DNA of 64,000 bases. Origin: Phytophthora sp. 'mugwort' (lineage: Eukaryota > Oomycota > Peronosporomycetes > Peronosporales > Peronosporaceae). The notes beneath the pieces are model-generated. The model was not told the origin of the DNA and ran no database searches. It worked only from the letters and a program-made list of their open reading frames with translations. Positions 31,411 to 41,731 of this stretch are shown here, piece by piece. Both the position numbers and the translations under genes were made by a program. Numbering within the stretch: position 1 is the first letter of the stretch; each line of letters starts with the position of its first letter. The stretch spans positions 620,001-684,000 of the forward strand of contig JAUCEF010000005.1 in assembly GCA_033558025.1 (NCBI GenBank), written 5' to 3'.

Positions 31411-33092
31411 CTAATAGTCGAGGTGGTCCCGCTCAGTGTAGTCGTCCTCAGAAGTTTGCCAACGGCGCCTCGCCCCGACCTACCGCAACGTAAAGATAAG
31501 CACGTGCCTTCTGAACCATATCCGAAAATACCTACCAAGCACGTACCTCGTCAAGGTCCTCGCTGTCCGCCAGGGACTCGTCCGATGACTCTTCGTCAGG
31601 GTAGTCGTTTGCGGCGTTGTCCTCATCGTTGGAATCCTCGCTCAATCTACAGACCATATGATTCAAAAACAAAAAGAAAGCGTCAAAACAAAATCCAACA
31701 GAGGCCGCCATCGTCAGCAACCCGCCGTCTCTCAGCATTATGCTCTTTAGTCAGTCCTGTTCGCATCCACATGTCCTCGACACATGCGCTTTAGCGGTCC
31801 CAGGGATATCTATACAGGCATGCGTACCCGTCCACTTCTTCGTTGCTATCAATATCGGATTCCAGCATATATTCCTCCACCTCATCACTCGGCATGTCTT
31901 CCGATAGCCACCGTTGCACCTCCGAGCTCACGCTCACAACTGGCACACCATTCACACTTGTTTGTTCATCTTGGGAGCTCGTAGCTCTATCATGCGCGCT
32001 GTCTTGTCCCTCGCTCGCAGAAATATCCACACAGTAAACATCGTACACGTAGTCCTTTTCGTGCTCTGCTTCTTCGCAAGCAAGTAGTGCTGTCTCCACA
32101 TTTATATGACCACCACGCTTCGCAAACATCATGGCCGTAGCACCCTCCCAATCCTGCTGCAAAACACTAGTCGTGCCGGAGCGTAATAGCACTTCAATCA
32201 CATCACCGCGTCCGTGGAGCGCTGCCGCCATGAGAATGGTACTTCCATCCGCTGGTCGTTGAAAAGTCGTCGGGTCTGTACAAAGCTCTGGCCGCCGTGC
32301 GTGGTAAATCTGGAAAAATGGAGCAAAGTCGTTGACGCGGAACGCAGTCCAAATCGCTTCATCTAGCTCACGTTCGCGCGGGTTCAGTACTCTTGTAGGC
32401 TTCAGCCTGGCTCCATTCACCGTGACAACATCGGCCTTGCTCTTCTCGAGAATTTTCTCCTCAGTCTCATACGTCGTCTTCTCCGCGCTCGGAGCAGACG
32501 ACACCTGCAGATCGACCAGTCGGATGCCGTGCACTTCCATCGTCTGCTTCTCCGTGATCGTCACGACTGGCTGCAACCCTCTGGACTTGAGCATCTCCTC
32601 TTTTCGTCGTGCCTTAGATCGACTCTGCTGCTGTTTGACGCGTCTCTCCGTCTGTTTAGAGGTCGTGGGGTCCTTGTGGAAGACCGAGGCGATCTGTTTC
32701 TTGGCCATCATGTCGGCGTGCTCATCCTTAAGCGAGCGTGCCTTGCGCTTGAGTCGCTCCGTCCATTTGACGCGGCCCGAAGAAAAAGGATCCTCCAGGG
32801 TGTCGATGTGCTTAAATACGAACCGCTTCTCGGTGGTAGAAAGCTTGGTGAAGGCCTGCAGCAGATCTGTCGACGCCGCCTTTGTGCGCTTCGAGTCCGG
32901 CTCGCTGTGCACCACCAGACACTCCATCGGGTCGTCTGTGCGCTTGCGCTTCAGCCGCAGGAACACGAACGATGGCTTTTCATGGGCCTCAGGACGAACA
33001 GTCGATGCGCGCGCCGCTCTGGCCGCAGCGAGCGACGGTGCCGCGCCGTACGGACGCGAAGACGTCGAAGTCGGCGACGTCTCGTCCACCAT
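31411..33092 (-). CDS. IWR1: Iwr1-like RNA polymerase II nuclear import factor with ankyrin-like segment (466 aa)
   Basis: Three exons read on minus: 33092-31828, 31646-31547 and 31446-31411. Splice sites are GTACGC..TAG and GTACGT..GAG, and phase is kept at both joins. The joined protein ends DDYTERDHLDY. Residues 39-63 (PSFVFLRLKRKRTDDPMECL) are the N-terminal Iwr1/SLC7A6OS signature. DYVYDVYCVD at 347-356 and the acidic DSNDEDNAANDYPDEES spanning exon 2 are the C-terminal Iwr1 domain. By family it binds assembled Pol II and carries an import signal. Residues 282-335 read as two ankyrin-like repeats (DGSTILMAAALHGRGDVIEV), unusual in this family. It shares a short divergent promoter region with the LRRC56-like gene. 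Ending at 31791 instead would keep the first intron and lose the acidic domain. Confidence 0.85.
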
Positions 33093-33253
33093 TTCTTAGA
33101 CTGATAATAACTGTTAATTGCGGAGTGTGTACCAGTATGTTGGTACGTAATGTGCCTTTGTGTACCGGTAGACAAATGTAGCAATCAAGTTCTGTCCTTA
33201 AAATATGTCGCCAATATACGTTGCCAAGGCGCAACGGAGCGTATTAATAGCGA
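33093..33253. promoter_or_regulatory. Divergent promoter region between IWR1-like and LRRC56-like genes
   Basis: Only 161 bp (227 bp to the better second ATG) separate the two start codons facing away from each other, so both promoters must lie here. No TATA box or other motif stands out. The role is inferred from geometry alone. Confidence 0.5.
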
Positions 33254-36073
33254 ATGCATTGCGGAAGGCGTGCTGTGTCTAGTGCAGCAATTGACGTGAG
33301 AGCTTTAGCTCCTGGAACCATGAGCACGGTCGTGGTGGATGATCAGCGCCATGAAATGGACGAAAACATGGCCTCCCCTTTAACGACGGTTAAGCGGAAG
33401 TCTGGTACGGGTGGACCAAAGTCTGGTGACGCGAAGACGAGCTTTCTCATTCGAACGCTGCCGAAGGAATGCAACCCAACGCCAATTCCTACAGACAGTT
33501 TGAGTGTGAGTCCGTCGGAGTTGCTCTCTCCACTGGTCAACAAGCGCGGTAGGCAAGATACCGAGCTAGAGATCCGGCAGGTAGATAACCCGTTCGATGA
33601 CGTCACAGAGGAAAAGCTGGTTAGTCTAAACACCGTCGTGCTTTGATTAAACTGTCTTGATTTAAAAATTCATGTATATTGTCGTTTTGATGTTACAGAA
33701 ACAATTGACAGGGAGTCAAGATCTGGAACGAGTGACTTCTCTACAGATATCGGTAGACTCGACGAAACAGTCGGTGGAAGTAATCGGAGAGCTCTTGCCG
33801 TCATTAAAGCAGCTACGACTGCAGCAAAGCAGTCTCGGTAGCTTTCGAGATCTGGGCACATCGCTGCGATCACTGCGTATTCTCTGGGCAATGCACTGCC
33901 AGATATCGGATCTCGACGGCATCGGAGCGCTAATAAACTTGCAAGAACTGTACTTGCAGCACAACAGCGTGAGCGATATCAGCCCCTTGGCGATGCATGA
34001 CGAGCTGCGCATCGTTGGTGAGAAGTAAACCAACTGCAATAAGTTTGTTGATCTGGAACTCACTGTTTCCATTTTGTATTACGTAGATTTGGAAGGGAAT
34101 CAAATCGTGGATATCGGTCATATCGAGCAACTAGGTAAAATTAGTTGATGTTATCGCGTTTACTACATCAAAAATACTTACAGCTTTCTTTTCATTTCAG
34201 CCTTTTGTCCACAGTTGACGTCCTTGAATTTGACGGGAAACCCTGCTGAGACTGTCGAACACTACCGACAGCTTATTGCCAACTTTGTACCCCAACTTGT
34301 GTCGTTGGATGACAGAACATTTGCCGACAGCGAGCGGATCAAACTTTCGGACTCAGAAATTGACGCTGTCATCCAAAGGCACCGAGACCAGCTTGAGGCA
34401 GTTGCATCGCCCAGTGACGCAGCAGGTACCTTGCGATTAACGGGGACAAACGAGATCAGTAGTCCTCGTCAGCTTTCGTATTCCTCAAGCACGACTAGTT
34501 TAAACGGACTTCAAGTCGATTCTCCTCGAAACTATGACTCGGGTAGCCGCCTCACTCATGGAACAGATATCGTCTTTGCAGGAAACGTCTCGAGCGCTTT
34601 ACGTCGTCACCGACATGAAGCTGAAACAGGATTAATGCACGACGTCCATATTTTCTCTGGAACAACTTCTGAAGCTGGTTCTGTTAACTCGCGACCTCCA
34701 TCGAGTAATGGGCTACCAGATCATCCAAAGACCCCAGCACGACGAATTTCAGTCACTGACACACTTGATCGAGCAAAAGAGCTCGACACTCACAAGCACA
34801 AGTCGCGCGACGCCATCCTTGATGAACTCAAAACGTGGCATCTTGATAGTGCTGGTACGTCCCAAATAGGAGTTTCCCGTGAGACTGACGAAGCGCTCTA
34901 TATAGAGGACAATTCATCAAACCGACACAGATCTCGAAGAAAGGGAAGTGTCGGTAGTGTTCATGGCACTGAGGCGATTGCTGCTGCAACTCGAGCACGA
35001 CTAGCGCGACGTCCCAACACTTCGGCTGGAGTGCTTCGTAGTGGTTGTAGCGTAAGAGAAGCTTTTGTTGAAATGGCTGGTAGCTCAAGCAATTACCCAC
35101 CAAGACCAAGCCCTCGAGGAGGGTCTTCAAGACAGCGCGGCTCGGGGTCGTCGGATACTTCTGGTGTAGATATCCTGATCTTAGATGGCAATGACAACAG
35201 CAAAGGACCATGTTCACCTACGAAGACACGCAAGGGGATCTTCGCGACAACTTCCAGCTGCAAGAAGGCACTAGGTCGCCATCATGATTGGAACCTAGAG
35301 ATGCTATCCCCCAAAGTTGACATCTCAACTGCAAAACGTCACCTACCGACTTCTTTGACCAGTAAACAACAACTGGAGCGCTCATTAGCCTCCCAACGGC
35401 GAGGTTCCAGGAAAGCTGGCGGTGATGACGACTCAAGTGACAGTGACGTCGACGATGAGTAAGTATCCCGTGAGTATCGTGTTTGCTCGCTTGGTGTGGC
35501 AAATAATGACTGTCTCTGCAGTAACTAACATCTTAGTTGTTTTGCTTGTGTATACCAACCAGATCGAGCGTGTGTCCAGCAATAGCAACTGGGTTTGAGA
35601 GCCCGACGCCGGTGCCAAAGACAGCATTCTTCAATGTAGCCGAGAGTCTGAATGCGATCGAAAAATGGCGGGACGAGATGGAGTACGACGCCGAAGATAT
35701 TGAAGTCTTGAATGTGTCCAGGCTTCAGCAGACTTGTCTATCTCCGCGCATCATTGGCTCTGTACGAAATGCCACCATCACTGTCAGCGTCATCGATCAA
35801 ACCGACAGTAGCAGTAACCAGCAACCTTCACCAACACGTCAACAACAATTGGCGTTTGGCCCGGGAAACCACAAAAACGATCACGATCTTGTCCAGCTCT
35901 TGAGGGAGAAGCTAGGTCAGCTCAAAACCCGAGATGGCTTCCGCTGTTACTTCCGTGGCATTGAGAAGGAGCGTCTGGAGGGTCTTTTACAACAGGCCTT
36001 CGCAGATCCTGACAAGGCGCGACGTCGAATGCAGATCATGACTGGGTTCTTCCGTCAGGAATTACAATGCTGA
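33254..36073 (+). CDS. LRRC56: LRRC56-like leucine-rich-repeat protein of cilia/flagella (833 aa, five exons)
   Basis: Exons 33254-33619, 33699-34017, 34087-34134, 34201-35458 and 35563-36073 are joined by GT..AG sites that keep frame at all four junctions. Exon 1 ends EEKL and continues KQLTGSQDLERV. Leucine-rich repeats fill residues about 123-285 (ALINLQELYLQHNSVSDISP, ELRIVDLEGNQIVDIG, QLTSLNLTGNP), closing with an LRR-cap-like VEHYRQLIANFVPQLVSLDD. The remaining ~540 residues are Ser/Arg-rich and probably disordered, ending in a small folded KWRDEMEYDAEDIEVLNVS region. The LRR order resembles LRRC56, which works with intraflagellar transport in dynein-arm assembly, in keeping with swimming zoospores. 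An ATG at 33320 has a better context (accATG) and would shorten the protein by 22. Confidence 0.82.
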
Positions 36074-36305
36074 ATACAGGACGGAACAAAATAATACAGC
36101 AAATAGTGAAAAAAAAAAACACGTACAGTACAATTCGTCTAGCTCTGGGATGTCACCGGGTGTATTAGAATAGCCCCCCCCCTGGTGTAGTGTTATTCCA
36201 CCCATAATGACTCATTTTCGCTCAACAGTGCAGCGTCCCCGTACCCATTCGCAGCAGAATAAACTGGTTGCTCCAGTCGAGTTCATGACAATAGTGACGC
36301 TTAAG

Positions 36306-37935
36306 CTACGAGCGATAGTCGGCGTTAATGGCAACGTACTCGTGCGTAAGGTCGATGCCCAAAACCCGAGTCTCCTCGGATCCAACACCGAGATCAATCT
36401 CCATCTATGGAAAAAAAACAATGTATCAGAGTAAGAACTTGGTAGGTTTGTAGGGTGGTTTTACAATCGAAAGCGCTTACCTCGACAAACTTTCCGTGTG
36501 GCGGGAAATTGTGCGAACTGGCATCGAGGCCCCCGCGAGTGGGTTCAATCAGCATCGCGTCGCGCATGTGCGCCACCAGCTTGGCCTCAATGTCATCATT
36601 AAGCACCATCTCACCGTTCTCAAAGATGACAACGCCACCCATACGGATCTTCATACGCCGCTGAATGTTCACATCCTTGTGGTGCAGACCCATGTACTTG
36701 CCTACAGCCATAACCAGGCGACCCACGTTCGGATCGTTGCCAGCCACCGCACACTTGAGAAGAGGCGAGTTGACCACCGACTTGCCGACCCCCTTCGCCA
36801 TTTCCTTAGACAAGGCGCCGCTCACGCGCACCCGCATAACGTGGTGCGCACCCTCGCCGTTGCGCACAATATCCTCGCTTAATCCGAGACAAACCTCATG
36901 CAACGCCTTCTTGAAGTCGTCCAGCTGCTTCATGTCGAACGGGATCTGATCTGACGAAATGAGTGTCACCGTGTCGGACGTGCTTTGATCCGTGTCTACA
37001 CTCAGTGAGTTGTACGTGTCTCCAACCACTTCCGTCAGCAGCTGACGCAGCACGTCACGCGGAATGGATAGATCTACATTAACGAACACAATTGTCAGTC
37101 CTACAAGAAAAAGATATAGACAAACCACAGATACCGGACGCCCAGCACTCACCCGTGAGAATATAGGAGAGCATAGTAGCCATGTTAGGTTCAATCATGC
37201 CGGCACCTTTGGCAATACCGACGATGCGGCCGCCACACACGTCCATGGAACGGATCTTCGGGTACAGGTCTATCACACACACAAAAACGTGCACGAATCG
37301 TCAGTCTCCCCCATCATGGACAGGTTGTCCATCAGCTGCAACTTACCCGTCGTCATGATGCCCTCGGCAGCTGGCAGCACCGAGTCGGACTGCAGGTTGT
37401 TGACGAGCTTGGGCAGATTCTCGACCATGGCGTCCACTGGGATGCGCCATCCGATGACACCCGTGGAGCAAGGCAGCACCTGGGCGCCGCCTTCCAGCCT
37501 CAGGTGCTTGGCCAGGTTCTCGCAAACCTCCTCGGCATCGGCCACACCTCCACCGCTAGCGCAGACGTTGGAGATCTTGTTGTTAACAAGAATGGCGCCG
37601 AGTTTGGGCTCGTGCAGACGCTTGCGGCCCACGAGTACAGGGGCGCCGGGGAAAGCGTTTTGCGTGAACGCGGCGGCGAAGAGCGACGTAGGTTTCACGG
37701 GCTTGATGAGCGTCATAGTCATCTTGGCGGGGAGGTGGGGCGCCTCCTGCGGCACAAAGTCGAACTTGGTCGTAGCCACGGAGAAGCCCCAGGGCAGGCG
37801 ACTCTGGTACGTCTGCAGGTAATCCATGTACTCGTGGCGCGACTCGAACACGAAAGGATGGCCGTGGGTTGACAGACAGCGCGTCTGCAGTGGCGCACGC
37901 GAGCGGGCGAGCGACGACAAGCGCAGGATCGTCAT
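36306..37935 (-). CDS. argJ: ArgJ-like bifunctional ornithine acetyltransferase / N-acetylglutamate synthase (474 aa, four exons)
   Basis: Minus-strand exons 37935-37347, 37269-37153, 37100-36481 and 36404-36306 join in frame with GTAAGT, GTGAGT and GTAAGC donors. Residues 1-25 (Arg/Ser/Leu-rich, no acids) look like a mitochondrial targeting peptide. [14 protein letters not shown] is the substrate-site block. [14 protein letters not shown] in exon 2 is the autoprocessing site, where the precursor cuts itself before Thr to make alpha and beta chains and the Thr becomes the nucleophile. [10 protein letters not shown] and the C-terminal [14 protein letters not shown] complete the family pattern. 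Known role: transfers acetyl from N-acetylornithine to glutamate in the arginine cycle. It converges on the LRRC56-like gene (232 bp between stops). Length is normal for the family. Confidence 0.93.
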
Positions 37936-38501
37936 GACGGTGGACTCGGGGGGTGGGGTGGCGCCGCTTCAATTGTGTGGGCCAAGGAGGCCATTAACTC
38001 GGCAAGAGACGCGGGAAGATCGGCCAGTTTGACCAATCACGACACGCAGGTAGATCTAATCTTTTGTTTAGCTGCATCGTGGGGGATGTGACCAATTATT
38101 GTTATGGCGGAGGCGGGGAAATTGGATGCGCGAATGGCGGAGGGTTCTGTGGATTGGACGCTGGTTGGAGTATGTTGGAGCATTATGTATCGTTATTGTA
38201 ATAACTTAAAAGTCCCGTTGAGGAAGATGCCTCAACGCTTGTGGGTATGTCGACCATTTGCGTTGATCACTGCGTTGAGCATCCAAGGATGGTTTATTCA
38301 TGTGGCCGTAGTAAAAATGTATCGCCGTGTCCTCCATGCAAAATACAAAATGTACTTCAAGTCGTAATAACCAAAGTCCGTCCATTCTAAATACTGTTGC
38401 GAGCAAAATAATTTGTACAAATCATTTGTTCTAAGTATTTGTTTTACTTACACAATTACCTAATTCAACCAATAATATTGAGCCAATAGTCACAACTCGA
38501 G
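37936..38501. promoter_or_regulatory. Divergent intergenic region, argJ and proline-rich gene
   Basis: This 566 bp lies between two start codons facing apart and must carry both promoters. A plus frame at 38104-38367 has no family features and is taken as chance. No motif stands out. Confidence 0.35.
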
Positions 38502-39104
38502 ATGAAGGACCTGCATGAGGACGGGAACGACTCGGAGGCTGCCTCGGACGCGCCGCTGCCCCCGCCCCCTCCGCCACCTCCGCCGCCGCATGATGACCCC
38601 AGGAAGAAGAAGGCGGTGCCCAACCCGAACCAGCTGCTAAAACCCAAAAAGAAGAAGGATTTCCGTGAAATTCTGGCACTCTTCCATGACGAGGCCGTGG
38701 ATGCTGCGAAGACCAAGCGCGTGTGGAGTTCCCTATGGCAGACGACGCTGACAGAGAGTCGGGAGGATCACAAGCGGCGCCGTCAGCAGGAGCAGCATGG
38801 GCTCAAGCGCAAGAAGAACGGGGAGCATGATCACGCCCCCAGGGGCGGGTCCGGCTCGCTCTCTCGCCACAGCATCATGACCCAGGACCACCTCAAGAGA
38901 GTCCGACAGGTGCGTTCTTGGTCGAGTTACGGTGTTTCCTGGTAAGTTTACTCACTTTCTTACGTCATTTCTGTGTGTCTTTAGGGGTCGACGGCTAGTA
39001 CGGACTCGTCCGAGTCTGGCAAAGGCAATCGCCTCAGCGGACGCTTTCCTAAGAATGCCCCGAAGGGTTCCAAGCTCCTGCAGAAGTTCGGGGGTCGTAC
39101 ATAA
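38502..39104 (+). CDS. Small proline-rich, lysine-rich protein of unknown function (175 aa, two exons)
   Basis: Exon 1 is 38502-38909 and exon 2 38985-39104, joined by GTGCGT..TTTAG with phase kept (VRQ then GSTASTDSSES). The protein opens acidic, then has LPPPPPPPPPP at about 19-29, a KKK/KPKKKK basic patch, an amphipathic DFREILALFHDEAVDAA segment near 53-69, and a mostly charged, disordered rest ending KLLQKFGGRT. Poly-proline next to basic patches suggests an SH3/WW/profilin partner or a nuclear scaffold (inference). I do not recognise the family. Its stop is 36 bp from the stop of the next minus-strand gene. Confidence 0.75.
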
Positions 39105-39140
39105 AGTCAACTGTACGTAATATATAAAGGTCACCGTGAG

Positions 39141-41579
39141 TCATCGCATGTCCACGGAGCGTCGCTTTCTTGGCATTTCGTCGTCTATTGGTGAAATGGC
39201 AGGGAGAAAACGAGCAGACTCAATGGGGGACGACTCAAGGGTGAAGCTGGTGCGTGGACTCCCATGAGCCAAGCTGGATCGACGACGCGCTGGAGATACT
39301 CGAGATGTCGGAGAGTCGTCATCGCTTCGAAGGCTTAGACGCTTGTGTGTCTTGGTGAATACGCCCCAGAAGCCGATGCGGGAATGCGCCACGCCGTCAC
39401 GCATCATGACGCCGAAGTCCAGAGCACAGCTCGGTGTAGTTTCGGCCAGTCCATCGCAATTAATTTTTTCAAGCTCCATAGTATTGCGGACGATGCTTTT
39501 GGCGCGCACAGGACAATTGAGCAATATTTCGAGGTCCGATCGCTCGTATCGAAATTCCCGTTGTTCGTTTTGCGGGCAATTATTGCTTCTCAGTAGGTCC
39601 TTGATGGACGGTGTTGCTCTCAACATGCCTGCTGTGGTGACGACACTAGAGTGGCGATGTGGGGTCCATTGCAGCCTGATCCAAGTGGTAATGCGCTCGT
39701 GACGGAGCAAATAAGCCAACTTGAGTGCACTGTACAGCAGCAAGACGCCGAAACTGGTTCCAATAATACGTATCAAAGGGCTGTATTGTACCCAGATCAC
39801 GTCAGTTGGTGTGATAATTACCGAATCCAGTGCCAGATTAAAACTATTGCTGTGAGCTAGGAACCCAGGAAAGGACAGGAAGTCGTACACGCGTTGGCGT
39901 TCAATTGTCCACTTGGTTTCACACATGGAGAAGATTTGGTGGCGCATTTGGAACGACACAATTGTGACGATCGCTAAAATCTCCACACTGGTCAGATACA
40001 TGCGGCGAGCTATTCGATACGCACGCTCCTCTTGTGTCGCGACAAAGCCACTCCACAGGCTATTCACGACTAACAGCAGCAATACCCAGACTCGAATGCT
40101 GCTCATATAAGCTTGCAGTTTCTGTGCAATCGAATCGCTCCATGTCCAGACAACAGAGTTGGGTTGCACAATGAGCCAAGACAATAATTGGGACACACAC
40201 GTGGCTGCTACAACGCGCGGGTTGCGATACAAAGAACGCGAGAAAAAGGAATAGAAAAAGTCTTCGTTCAGAAGCTCGTCAGGTTGAGAAGTGGCAGCTT
40301 TTGGTTCACGTTCTCCTCGGTGTTGATCCTCCCTTGAACCAGACACCAACATTGACACTAAGGACTGTCGGTGGAGTGTGTTGCGGTTCCTGCCACCACT
40401 GTCCGTCTCTCGGAGCGTAATCCGTTCGCGTATTTGCGAAAGCCTCTGCACCACACGAAAGTTGCGGAAATTGCGTGCAGTCGGGTAACTCACCCATGCA
40501 AGAACTTCGAGTGCGCTGAAAAAATGGAGCAGCAGTAGACACACGTCTATGACGGCGAGTAGCACGTACAATAGTCCGAAAGAGCTGAAGTTGGCCGTGG
40601 TGTATGTCGTCAAATAGGCATTTTTCGGAGATCCCTCGATTCCAGTCGATGCTGAGTTTGCACGAGTCGACCCAACGAGGAAATAGCTCCGAGTGTTCTG
40701 TCGTATGCCCCAGCGGATGCTCATCCACTGCAAGACGTCCATCGTCAACCAAGCTTTGTCGTTGAGCAACAAAGTCACAGCAGGATGCTCCACCCCAACA
40801 AAAGCACTTCGATGTTGACTGGGACTTCCGCAAATGTACAGGTTCGGTACATGCTTAGGTCCACTCAGATCCATGTTGACAAGATCTGACTCACTCAGCA
40901 CAAAGCCTTCAGCGCATGTGATCCCGTACATGGGGATGCTAAAGCTCAGGAGATCGAGCATCCTCAGCAACTCGAGCTCACCCGGGCTGCCTAACGGAGC
41001 CATCCAAGTTACCGGTATATCTCTCGCAACGAAAACGTACCGTTGATTGAAATTTGCTACAATTTCCTCGTAGCAGATCGGTGGTCTCCGAGAGACGAAT
41101 AGTAACGAACAACATGCCCACGCGACTGCATCTGCCCGACTGTCTGCAATAACGACTAGCGAGGACGCCACCTTGGTCGTACTTTCTTCCGTTTCTCCGT
41201 TCAGTCGACAATTACTCAGCAATGCGCTGAGGAAGAAAGTGTTTCCAGGTGAGCAAAACGGCGTGATGGAGTCGCAGCGAGAGAGAAAAGATGGCCAGCC
41301 GGAGACGATGGTCACATTGTCCGACGCAATCGTAGCAGGTATCACTGGTGACGGCAGGAGGTACACTGTGCTTCCCATTCCGAAATGATACGAGTCTACA
41401 GGCCCAATCCAAATCAACTTGTACATGGAATCGCGTATGTCGAGACCAAACAGCAGAAAGATCATCGCTAGGCTCTTGAGCATTGGCGTTGCGTTCTTAA
41501 GCCGCTGCCATCGCTTGCTCCACACACTGTGAGGGACTGAAACCAGTCCAGGGAGAATGGCTACGCCACCGCCAGTCAT
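39141..41579 (-). CDS. Multi-pass membrane protein, oomycete-type, function unknown (812 aa)
   Basis: The frame is open from 41684, but that point has only TTG. The stretch 41680-41645 ends TTTTATTTTAG and looks like intron, so the ATG at 41579 (atcATG, MTGGGVAILPGLVS) is used. Numbered from there, a first hydrophobic stretch is at about 33-47 and clear membrane spans at about 335-362, 455-473, 497-513, 530-543 and 600-625. Between spans 1 and 2 lies a large soluble region with a cysteine-containing extracellular-like block. The C-terminal 170 residues are Arg/Ser-rich and probably cytosolic. No enzyme motif is seen. An upstream exon that adds ERFDGHQAV... is possible. It lies 152 bp downstream of the TIR-ankyrin gene on the same strand. 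Confidence 0.75.
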   Translation of the reverse strand: MTGGGVAILPGLVSVPHSVWSKRWQRLKNATPMLKSLAMIFLLFGLDIRDSMYKLIWIGPVDSYHFGMGSTVYLLPSPVIPATIASDNVTIVSGWPSFLSRCDSITPFCSPGNTFFLSALLSNCRLNGETEESTTKVASSLVVIADSRADAVAWACCSLLFVSRRPPICYEEIVANFNQRYVFVARDIPVTWMAPLGSPGELELLRMLDLLSFSIPMYGITCAEGFVLSESDLVNMDLSGPKHVPNLYICGSPSQHRSAFVGVEHPAVTLLLNDKAWLTMDVLQWMSIRWGIRQNTRSYFLVGSTRANSASTGIEGSPKNAYLTTYTTANFSSFGLLYVLLAVIDVCLLLLHFFSALEVLAWVSYPTARNFRNFRVVQRLSQIRERITLRETDSGGRNRNTLHRQSLVSMLVSGSREDQHRGEREPKAATSQPDELLNEDFFYSFFSRSLYRNPRVVAATCVSQLLSWLIVQPNSVVWTWSDSIAQKLQAYMSSIRVWVLLLLVVNSLWSGFVATQEERAYRIARRMYLTSVEILAIVTIVSFQMRHQIFSMCETKWTIERQRVYDFLSFPGFLAHSNSFNLALDSVIITPTDVIWVQYSPLIRIIGTSFGVLLLYSALKLAYLLRHERITTWIRLQWTPHRHSSVVTTAGMLRATPSIKDLLRSNNCPQNEQREFRYERSDLEILLNCPVRAKSIVRNTMELEKINCDGLAETTPSCALDFGVMMRDGVAHSRIGFWGVFTKTHKRLSLRSDDDSPTSRVSPARRRSSLAHGSPRTSFTLESSPIESARFLPAISPIDDEMPRKRRSVDMR

Positions 41580-41731
41580 GATGGATGGTACTCGGACAAC
41601 AGCAGGCGGACCTAGAAATACGGCTTGGTGCCCATCGAACCGCTCTAAAATAAAAGAGCAGGAACAGTCAATCAATAAATACAATTTCGGTGGAAATCGC
41701 CCCCACTTCAGTTAAGTGTCGTCAACTTTTA

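Noticed and set aside
32332..33099. 255-codon plus-strand frame and its neighbours
   Set aside because: Antisense shadows of the Iwr1-like exon 1, without family motifs.
38104..38367. 87-codon frame between argJ and the proline-rich gene
   Set aside because: No motif, lies in the shared promoter region, and composition is AT-rich like the spacer.
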